Shown: positions 14,552 to 20,242 of the stretch, in pieces | Layout: every line of letters starts with the position of its first letter | Position numbering within the stretch: position 1 is the stretch's first letter | Assembly: GCA_036555065.1 (NCBI GenBank) | Contig: DATBLZ010000117.1 | Span: forward strand, 1-21,118 | Origin: DATBLZ01 sp036555065 | Lineage (GTDB): Bacteria; Pseudomonadota; Gammaproteobacteria; Steroidobacterales; Rariloculaceae | Reading direction: 5' to 3' | Length of the DNA stretch: 21,118 nucleotides | Notes under the pieces: model-generated | Database searches by the model: none | Told to the model about the DNA's origin: nothing | What the model saw: the letters and a program-made list of their open reading frames with translations, nothing else | Translations under genes and position numbers: made by a program

Positions 14552-15679
14552 ATGTTGGGACGCTCAAAAGCCGCGGCAGTGTCCGTCGTGTTCTTCGTCG
14601 GCGCGAGCTGCGCGACCGCGCAGAACCTGCCGTTCACGGTTACCGAAGTCGCTGACTTCGAGATGCCCTGGGCACTCGAATTCCTGCCCGACGGCCGTTT
14701 GCTCGTCACGGAGCAACGCGGTGCGCTCAAGCTCTACGAGAGCGGCACGGTCGAGGATCTCTCCGGCGTGCCCGAGGTCGCGTTCGGGGGACAAGGCGGC
14801 CTTGGCGACGTGGTGCTGCATCCTGATTTCGCGACGAACAATCTCGTCTACCTGAGCTACGCCGAAGCGGGCGAGCGCGGCACGCGCGGCGCAGCCGTCG
14901 CCCGCGCGAAGCTCGTGCTCGAAAGCGGTGGCGGAGCACTCACGGATCTCGACGTCATTTGGCGGCAAGTGCCGAAAGTCGACGGCGCGGGCCACTACGG
15001 CCAGCGCATCGCCTTCGGCGGCGGGTACCTTTGGATCAGCTCCGGCGAACGGCAGAAGTTCGACCCCGCCCAAGACATGCAGGCCAATCTCGGCAAGATC
15101 CTGCGGCTCAACTACGACGGCTCGGTGCCGGCCGACAATCCGTTCGCGGATCGCGGCGGCGTGACCGCGCAAATATGGTCGCTCGGTCACCGTAATCCGC
15201 TCGGGCTCGCATTCGACTCGGCGGGGCGCCTCTGGAACGTGGAGATGGGGCCACAAGGCGGCGACGAGCTCAACCTCGTCGTGCGCGGTGCGAACTACGG
15301 CTACCCGATCGTCTCGAACGGGGACCATTACGACGGGACACCGATTCCCGATCACCCGACGCGGCCCGAGTTCAATGCGCCGGCCGTATTCTGGAATCCC
15401 GTGATCTCACCGTCGAGCCTAATGTTCTACAGCGGCAGCGAGTTTCCGCAGTGGCGCGGCGACGCATTCATCGGCGGACTCTCGTCGCAGTCGATCGTGC
15501 ACATCGAGTTCGAGGGCACGAGCGCGCGCGAAGCGGAGCGTTTCGCGATGGGGATGCGAATTCGTGCGGTCGAGCAAGGGCCCGACGGCGCGATTTGGAT
15601 TCTCGAAGACGGGCGCGACGGCCGCGGCGGGCAGGGCAGAATGTTCCGGCTCACCGCGCGAAGCGCGAGCGACGAGTAA
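14552..15679 (+). CDS. PQQ-dependent soluble aldose sugar dehydrogenase (YliI-like)
   Basis: A 375-residue periplasmic quinoprotein of the soluble glucose/aldose dehydrogenase family, oxidising aldoses at C1 to lactones with PQQ and calcium. Signal peptide: KAAAVSVVFFVGASCATAQ. The six-bladed propeller motifs are clear: MPWALEFLPDGRLLVTEQRG (38-57), GGQGGLGDVVLHPDF (79-93), GAGHYGQRIAFG (146-157, His148 as likely catalytic base), QANLGKILRLNYDG, IWSLGHRNPLGLAFD (208-222, PQQ-contacting Arg), EMGPQGGDELN and GANYGYP. The ATG at 14552 has GGAG 8 bases upstream and opens the signal peptide. PQQ synthesis genes are not in the window. It stands alone on the plus strand between two minus-strand operons. 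Confidence 0.93.
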   Translation: MLGRSKAAAVSVVFFVGASCATAQNLPFTVTEVADFEMPWALEFLPDGRLLVTEQRGALKLYESGTVEDLSGVPEVAFGGQGGLGDVVLHPDFATNNLVYLSYAEAGERGTRGAAVARAKLVLESGGGALTDLDVIWRQVPKVDGAGHYGQRIAFGGGYLWISSGERQKFDPAQDMQANLGKILRLNYDGSVPADNPFADRGGVTAQIWSLGHRNPLGLAFDSAGRLWNVEMGPQGGDELNLVVRGANYGYPIVSNGDHYDGTPIPDHPTRPEFNAPAVFWNPVISPSSLMFYSGSEFPQWRGDAFIGGLSSQSIVHIEFEGTSAREAERFAMGMRIRAVEQGPDGAIWILEDGRDGRGGQGRMFRLTARSASDE

Positions 15680-15698
15680 CGCGGCTGTCGCTAGGGGC

Positions 15699-15929
15699 TT
15701 GAGCGACGGTCGCCAAAACTTGCTCGCGGAGGCACTCGAGCACGCGTGCCTCCACTACGGCATTCGGCCTGACACCTCGAAGTGGGACCCCGCGTCTCGC
15801 GATGAGCCCGCGCGCTGGAATCGCGCGGCGCAGATTTTGGCCGAGCACTCGGAGATCGCCAACGACAGCATCCACGCCGCGGCCTGCTTGCGTCTACTGG
15901 AACTCGAGCTCCGTCGAGAAAAACGGTAA
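15699..15929 (+). pseudogene. possible remnant of an ankyrin-repeat protein N-terminus
   Basis: The region between the PQQ dehydrogenase and the convergent esterase holds an open frame with protein-like composition: LLAEALEHACLHYGIRPD, DEPARWNRAAQILAEHSEIA, NDSIHAAACL. The 'ARW..A..LLAEHPEIA...IH.AA.LGD' pattern resembles the leader preceding ankyrin repeats in some proteobacterial proteins. Similarity stops where the frame runs into the antisense of the esterase 3' end (overlap 15894-15929), and no ankyrin repeat follows. Only TTG starts are available (15699 or 15720) and no good ribosome site is seen, so I read it as a truncated remnant. A genuine 70-residue protein cannot be excluded. Confidence 0.35.
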
Positions 15930-16925
15930 GACCCGCGTCTCGTACCGCTCGGCGACCTTGTTAGTGTGATTGCCTTCGTAGGTCTCGTAGACGTGATCGA
16001 TGCCGTAGCTCGTCAGCACGTCGCTGATGGCTTTGTTCGCGACGATTAAGCCATCCTGCAGGCCGACCTCGATCGCGATCGCTTTGTACTTCCTCAAGTT
16101 CGGAATGTACTGGTCGATCATCATGAGCGGCACGTTCGCGTTCCATTTCGTGAGGATCTGCGCGTCGAGCTCGCCGTTCACGAGCGGATAGTCGAAGTAG
16201 AGCGGGGGCTTCGCGGGATTCGGCGACCAAGCCGCCGCGAGCGTGAGGTTGACGCGCGTGAATATCGCGGCCGCGGCCGCTTGCTCCGGCGTCTTGATCT
16301 CGGCCGCGGCCGCGAGGCCGTTGGCGGAGTAGGGCTCGAGGCAGCACGAGCTCATCGCGTAGAAGCTCGAATAGAGCTCCGGGTACTTCATCGCGATGCG
16401 CCAAGTGCCATAGCCGCCCATCGAGTGGCCCGACAGCCCGCGGCTCTCGCGGCGCGCGAGCGTGCGGTAGTGGCTGTCGATATACGCGACGAGATCGCGC
16501 GCGATGAAGCCTTCGAAATCACCCGACGTGACGGACGTCGAGTACATGCTGCCGCCGAATACGGTCAGGGAATCCGGCACGACGACGAGCATTTCGCGCA
16601 CGTGGCCCGAGGCGAGCGCGCGATTCGTGCCGGCCTCGAAATCGAGCATCCCGGCCCATTGCTCGGCGCCCGGCAGCCAGCCGTGGAGCTGATACACGAC
16701 GGGGTAGCGCCGTCTGCGCTGCTCGCCATAGCTCGGCGGCAAATACACGAGCACGTCGCGCTCGGCCGTGTTTCCCTGAAGGTTACCCTCGATGGCCGCA
16801 GAATGGACCTTGATGCGCTCGACGGTGCCGACGGGGCCGTCCTGAGCGGCCGCGGGCACAGACGCTGCGATCGCGAGCACGAGCGCGGCGCCCGCAGCGA
16901 CGTTGCTGACCTCGAGTGGGCGCAT
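15894..16925 (-). CDS. exported alpha/beta-hydrolase esterase (esterase D / feruloyl-esterase-like)
   Basis: A 343-residue secreted serine esterase of the putative-esterase (PF00756-like) group. Signal peptide about residues 1-28 (VSNVAAGAALVLAIAASVPAAAQ). The body shows RDVLVYLPPSYG, YPVVYQLHGWLPGAEQW (oxyanion HG), MLVVVPDSL, GFIARDLVAYIDSHYRT, the nucleophile elbow GLSGHSMGGYG (Ser168), VGLQDGL (Asp291) and EGNHTNK (His320), completing a Ser-Asp-His triad. Related enzymes cleave feruloyl, acetyl or glutathione thioesters; the exported location argues against S-formylglutathione hydrolase. The ATG at 16925 lies 5 bp after the exported methyltransferase stop, so it ends a four-gene run. A longer open reading upstream is an out-of-frame reading of the methyltransferase gene. 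Confidence 0.88.
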   Translation of the reverse strand: MRPLEVSNVAAGAALVLAIAASVPAAAQDGPVGTVERIKVHSAAIEGNLQGNTAERDVLVYLPPSYGEQRRRRYPVVYQLHGWLPGAEQWAGMLDFEAGTNRALASGHVREMLVVVPDSLTVFGGSMYSTSVTSGDFEGFIARDLVAYIDSHYRTLARRESRGLSGHSMGGYGTWRIAMKYPELYSSFYAMSSCCLEPYSANGLAAAAEIKTPEQAAAAAIFTRVNLTLAAAWSPNPAKPPLYFDYPLVNGELDAQILTKWNANVPLMMIDQYIPNLRKYKAIAIEVGLQDGLIVANKAISDVLTSYGIDHVYETYEGNHTNKVAERYETRVLPFFSTELEFQ

Positions 16926-16930
16926 GGCTC

Positions 16931-17656
16931 CTACCGCGCCGGCCTGCGGACGATGAATAGAAACTGATCGATGTCGCGACCGAGACGCGGATCGTCGACC
17001 GAGAGCGTGTGATCGTCCGCGGTCGTGCGCAGGATGTCGGATTCGGCAACGATCTCGAAGCCCGCGGCTTGGATCCAGCCCTTCACGTCGTCCGGGACCA
17101 TGCGGTGCAATTGCGAGTTGTCGATTTCGCGCAAGCCGACGTGATCGATGATCACGGCCCGTCCGCCGGGCTTGAGCACGTTGAGGATGTCCTTGAGGTA
17201 AGGCCCAGCGCGGTCGGCATTCATGTGATGCATGTTGAGCGCCGTCACGGCGGCGTCGACGCTGCTCGCCGGCAGCTCCGCAACATTGCCGAAGAACGCC
17301 TCGGTGTTGCCGAGCGCAGCGGCGAGGTCCTTTTGCGCTTGTCCGTTCTCGCGCTGCAGCGCGCGCGGCCCGAACTGGGCGATGACCTTGCCGCTCGGGC
17401 CCGTGGCCGCAGACAGCACGCGCGTGAACCACCCACCGCCGGCACCGACGTCGAGCAGCGTCATGCCTGCATCGACGCCGAGCAGCTGCATGACCTGATA
17501 CGGCCGGCGCGCACCGTCGCGGACGCGGTCCTCGAGCGGCCGCGACTCGGCAGTGAGCTTCTCGACGAAGTCGGGCGCGAGCGCCGCGAACGCGCTCGAT
17601 GTCAGGCCTAAAGCACAGAGAATCAGCGTGGTATGTCTGTACGTCGATGAAGTCAC
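16931..17656 (-). CDS. SAM-dependent methyltransferase with signal peptide
   Basis: A 241-residue protein with a typical signal peptide (LILCALGLTSSAFA, cleavage near residue 24-25) fused to a Rossmann methyltransferase: MTLLDVGAGGGWFTRVLSAA (65-84, motif I), AAVTALNMHHMNADRAGPYL, ILNVLKPGGRAVIIDH (post-motif) and SQLHRMVPDDVKGWIQAAGF. It is close to COG4798-type predicted methyltransferases, which often carry signal peptides. Since SAM is cytoplasmic, either an unusual periplasmic SAM supply or a non-methylating role is implied. The GTG start at 17656 is strongly supported by AAGGAG six bases upstream. It lies 27 bp after the WDGD gene and 5 bp before the esterase. Confidence 0.87.
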   Translation of the reverse strand: MTSSTYRHTTLILCALGLTSSAFAALAPDFVEKLTAESRPLEDRVRDGARRPYQVMQLLGVDAGMTLLDVGAGGGWFTRVLSAATGPSGKVIAQFGPRALQRENGQAQKDLAAALGNTEAFFGNVAELPASSVDAAVTALNMHHMNADRAGPYLKDILNVLKPGGRAVIIDHVGLREIDNSQLHRMVPDDVKGWIQAAGFEIVAESDILRTTADDHTLSVDDPRLGRDIDQFLFIVRRPAR

Positions 17657-17683
17657 TGAGCGCTCCTTGGCAGCGATCGAGTC

Positions 17684-18814
17684 TTACTCGCCTTCGTTGA
17701 TATCGAAAATCTTGGCATCGTCCGACGGCGCGCGGTACACCTCGTTGCCGTTCGAGCGGCGCGGAGGCTCGCGCCCGGCCGCAACGGCTTCGGCAACCTG
17801 ACGCTCGTAAGCGCGCTCGCCGCTCAAGCCCATGCGCACGGCCGAATTGCCTTCGTGGCACGAGTATTCGTAAGCGTAGTAGTCCGGCTGCGTGGTCCAC
17901 ATCAAGCGGACCGAGAACGGGGCCGCGTACGTGTCCGGGTCGTTGATCGTGATGCGGTACTCGATCATCTCGGGGTCGACGCGCCGGATGCGCTCGGTCG
18001 TGTGCAGATTGCGCGAGTTCGAAGCGCCGCCGCCGACGCTCGTGCGGTCGGTAAAACCTTGGCTCTCTATGACGAGCGTGTCGCCGTCCCAGTGGCCGCG
18101 TCCGTTGCCCGTGAACTGCGGAATAGCGTCTTCGAGATACGGACGATCATCGAGCGGGATCACGCGCGTCTCGTGAATCATCTCGTACGTGATCGTGACG
18201 ACATCCGGGCTCTGGAAGATTTGGATGCCGTTGCCGTAAATCGCGGCGCCCATGCCGTTGCTGATGCCGCGGCCGATGCAGCGGTCGTAGAGCGAGAAAT
18301 CCTCGAACGTGTTGAGCGGCCGGCCGCTGAACGTGCCGCGGCCTCGCGTCGCCGCGGCTCGCGCGCGGGCGGCCTCGGTTGTCGCGGGCGTCCGACCGTC
18401 GGGCGGATCGACGACGAGCGATGTGTAGCCGAATGTGCGCGTGCCCCATTCGTTGCGCAGGAACGTCTCTTCGTTGACCGCGCGGTTCCGTCCCGCTTCC
18501 TGGGTCCGCGCGCGCTCGAGAAATTGCTCTTCGGACAACGACTCTTGCGTGCCGAGCTCGCGGGGACGGTCGCGCGGGATGCCGCGCATGTCGTCGGTGC
18601 TCCAAGTGCCCTGGAGGCTCGGGTCGCCCCACGATGTTCGCGGTGCGCTCCAAGAAGGATCCTTATAGGCAGCGGCGGTCTGCTCGGCCGGAGTTTGCCG
18701 CTCGACGGGCAGCTCGATGTCGGGCGCAGGAGGAGTCTGTGCTAGCAGGATCGGAGATACGGACGCGGCTAGCACCGCTGCAGCGGTGCGAATCGTCGTG
18801 TGTATGATCTTCAT
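17684..18814 (-). CDS. exported WDGD-family protein
   Basis: A 376-residue exported protein of unknown function. Signal peptide: IIHTTIRTAAAVLAASVSPI, cleavage near LLAQ (residue 26). Family landmarks in order: TSWGDPSLQGTWS (60-72), FGYTSLVVDPPDGRTP (128-143), DRCIGRGISN (177-186), VVTITYEMIHETRVIPLDD (205-223), GNGRGHWDGDTLVIESQGF (236-254, WDGD at 242-245) and YAYEYSCHEGN (313-323). It is the nearest relative of the partial gene at the right edge. ATG 18814 is preferred over the upstream TTG because GGGGGGAG directly precedes it, although the spacing is short. It follows the thioredoxin gene by 74 bp and leads into the exported methyltransferase. Confidence 0.82.
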   Translation of the reverse strand: MKIIHTTIRTAAAVLAASVSPILLAQTPPAPDIELPVERQTPAEQTAAAYKDPSWSAPRTSWGDPSLQGTWSTDDMRGIPRDRPRELGTQESLSEEQFLERARTQEAGRNRAVNEETFLRNEWGTRTFGYTSLVVDPPDGRTPATTEAARARAAATRGRGTFSGRPLNTFEDFSLYDRCIGRGISNGMGAAIYGNGIQIFQSPDVVTITYEMIHETRVIPLDDRPYLEDAIPQFTGNGRGHWDGDTLVIESQGFTDRTSVGGGASNSRNLHTTERIRRVDPEMIEYRITINDPDTYAAPFSVRLMWTTQPDYYAYEYSCHEGNSAVRMGLSGERAYERQVAEAVAAGREPPRRSNGNEVYRAPSDDAKIFDINEGE

Positions 18815-18856
18815 TACTCCCCCCAAGCAGACTTCGGCGCGAAGACCCGCTGCAAA

Positions 18857-18862
18857 AGTATA
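18857..18862 (-). promoter_or_regulatory. candidate -10 (TATACT) upstream of the WDGD gene
   Basis: TATACT on the minus strand lies about 43 bases before ATG 18814 in the 74-bp gap behind the thioredoxin gene. No convincing -35 is present. The same hexamer occurs at about the same distance before the thioredoxin start. Confidence 0.25.
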
Positions 18863-18888
18863 GGCGATCCGAACGATTTAGGTACGCG

Positions 18889-19347
18889 TCAGCGACTTAC
18901 GCCCTGAAGTGCAGCATCGATCGCGGCGCCGTACTCGGCGAAATCACGGCTGCCGCTGATCCACGCGAGCACTTCTTTCGTGCTGCTATCCAGCACGACG
19001 ATCGGGCCCGTCGCAAAACCCGACTGCTCGAAGAGCTCCGTGAGCCCGAGCCGCTCCGCTTCGGCGCGGCTCGCCGCGGTCGTCTCGTCATCGGTGAAAT
19101 CGAAGACCACGAGACGCACACGGTCCGCGTACGTCCCTTCGATTCTCGACCAGACGCCTTTCGTGAGCCTGCAAATGGGGCACCATTGCGCATGCAGCTT
19201 GACGACCCAAGGCCGGTCCGTGCGCGCCGCCTCGGCGGCCGAGATCGCAGGCACCGAAGGCGTGGCGTTCGTCAGGTAGAGGCTAAATCCGGTCGCGCTC
19301 ACTCCTATGACGAACGCGGTACCGAGTGCTATGACATTCCTCCGCAT
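18889..19347 (-). CDS. membrane-anchored or exported thioredoxin-like protein
   Basis: A 152-residue thioredoxin-fold protein facing the periplasm. The N-terminal segment NVIALGTAFVIGVSATGFSL (4-23) is an uncleaved anchor or signal. The domain holds PWVVKLHAQWCPICRLTKGV (46-65) with the active-site CPIC at 56-59, LVVFDFTDDETT, and a cis-Pro in ATGPIVVLD (Pro115). The WCxxC motif with a single domain suggests a thiol reductase or oxidoreductase similar to the thioredoxin-like modules of cytochrome maturation and DsbD partners. The chosen ATG 19347 has GGGGAG seven bases upstream; upstream frame extension lacks coding character. It is the first gene of the minus-strand run ending with the esterase; its role there could be keeping cysteines of exported partners reduced. 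Confidence 0.87.
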   Translation of the reverse strand: MRRNVIALGTAFVIGVSATGFSLYLTNATPSVPAISAAEAARTDRPWVVKLHAQWCPICRLTKGVWSRIEGTYADRVRLVVFDFTDDETTAASRAEAERLGLTELFEQSGFATGPIVVLDSSTKEVLAWISGSRDFAEYGAAIDAALQGVSR

Positions 19348-19390
19348 GGGCGCGCTCCCCGAGACGCAAGGCCATGGTCTCGACCGCCAA

Positions 19391-19396
19391 AGTATA
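19391..19396 (-). promoter_or_regulatory. candidate -10 (TATACT) upstream of the thioredoxin gene
   Basis: TATACT on the minus strand, 43 bases before ATG 19347, immediately preceded by TTGAC in the string TTGACTATACT. No -35 at normal spacing is seen. The remaining 19397-19530 stretch holds no gene I can support. Confidence 0.25.
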
Positions 19397-19530
19397 GTCA
19401 ACTGCGCGAGGACGCGGTTCGTTCCAGTCGTCGACCGAAACGTCCGGTTGAGCACCCGACCCCGTGCTTTGGGGCTGATCGATTGACTTCCGTGACCGTT
19501 GGTAGCCTGCCCGATGCGTTGGCACGACAG

Positions 19531-19559
19531 TTGCTTACTTAAGACGCGCCCGGTAATAG
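19531..19559 (+). promoter_or_regulatory. weak candidate promoter before the permease fragment
   Basis: TTGCTT (19531-19536), 17 bases, then TAATAG (19554-19559), 40 bases before ATG 19600. Each hexamer matches only about half of the consensus. Confidence 0.2.
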
Positions 19560-19599
19560 GGCCGGTGCGTGCTGTGACTCGAAACGTCGGGGCATTGAT

Positions 19600-19797
19600 A
19601 TGTCGGTACTCTACGATCTACATGACGCGGCTCGGCAACTGTGGAAGACGCCCATGCTCGCGCTCGCGGTCTTCACGATTCTTGCAGCCGGCATCGGCTT
19701 GAATGTGGCCGCCTCGAATCTCGTCGATTCGCTACACGCGCCCGATGGTGCAAACATTTCTCTAGGTCCCGAGCAGAAGAGCACGCCGGCGCCTTAG
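19600..19797 (+). pseudogene. truncated N-terminus of FtsX/MacB-type ABC permease
   Basis: A 65-codon frame beginning MSVLYDLHDAARQLWKTPML and continuing with a membrane helix ALAVFTILAAGIGLNVAASN and LVDSL. This matches the start of the large permeases of the MacB/FtsX (ADOP) group, where 'L.DL..A.R.L.K.P......LTLA.GIG.N.A....VD' precedes about 800 further residues. Here it ends after ISLGPEQKSTPAP at TAG 19795-19797, directly abutting the stop codon of the convergent DUF6152 gene with no base between. I interpret it as a truncated remnant. The Shine-Dalgarno is weak (CGGGG). A functional small membrane protein is possible but less likely. Confidence 0.6.
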
Positions 19798-20232
19798 CTA
19801 CTCCCCCTGAGCTTCGCTGCTGTCGCCGGGTGCACCCGCACCGGGCGGCGAGCCCATGAAGAGCCGCGAGCCGTCCGGCAAGATCAGGTCGCGTCCGTTG
19901 GCTCGATTCGCGCCGTTTCGCGACCGAAAACCTTCGACGGTGATCTCGAGGCCAACCTTGACCGAGTCGCGCGTGAAGCCGCGGCGAAAAAGCGTGTTGG
20001 GGGTCGCGCCTTCGATCATCCAAGCCGTCGTCGTGCCGTCTTCGTTCTTGACGTCGATATGGAGCCACGCGTGCGGATTGATCCACTCCATGCCGGTGAC
20101 CGTGCCGTGGAGCGTCACGGGTTGATTGACGTCGAACTCCGCCGCGAACGAATGATGCGCAACGGCGGGCCGGATCGCCGTGCAGACGAGGAGGGCGACC
20201 GCGAGTTTTGCGCCAGCTTCGAAGCGCCGCAT
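19798..20232 (-). CDS. DUF6152 family exported protein
   Basis: A 144-residue periplasmic protein. Signal peptide MRRFEAGAKLAVALLVCTAI ending RPAVA, then HHSFAAEFDVNQPVTLHGTV: the mature form is predicted to begin His-His (26-27). WINPHAWLHID (NPH at 52-54), TAWMIEGATPNTLFRRGF, VGLEITVEGFRSRNG and LILPDGSRLFMGSPP complete the family pattern. The start at ATG 20232 lies 10 bp after the stop of the WDGD gene, so the pair is an operon in the reverse order of the 5074-6461 pair. The C-terminal tail (PGAGAPGDSSEAQGE) is low-complexity. Function unknown. Confidence 0.87.
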   Translation of the reverse strand: MRRFEAGAKLAVALLVCTAIRPAVAHHSFAAEFDVNQPVTLHGTVTGMEWINPHAWLHIDVKNEDGTTTAWMIEGATPNTLFRRGFTRDSVKVGLEITVEGFRSRNGANRANGRDLILPDGSRLFMGSPPGAGAPGDSSEAQGE

Positions 20233-20242
20233 ACGCCGCCCC

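Noticed and set aside
15687..15707. Hairpin GTCGCT...AGCGAC after the PQQ dehydrogenase gene.
   Set aside because: Only a 6-bp core stem, a 9-base loop and no T-run; not enough to call a terminator.
16926..17900. Extension of the esterase frame upstream to 17900, suggesting a 668-residue protein.
   Set aside because: This portion is an out-of-frame reading of the exported methyltransferase gene; the esterase has its own ATG and signal peptide at 16925.
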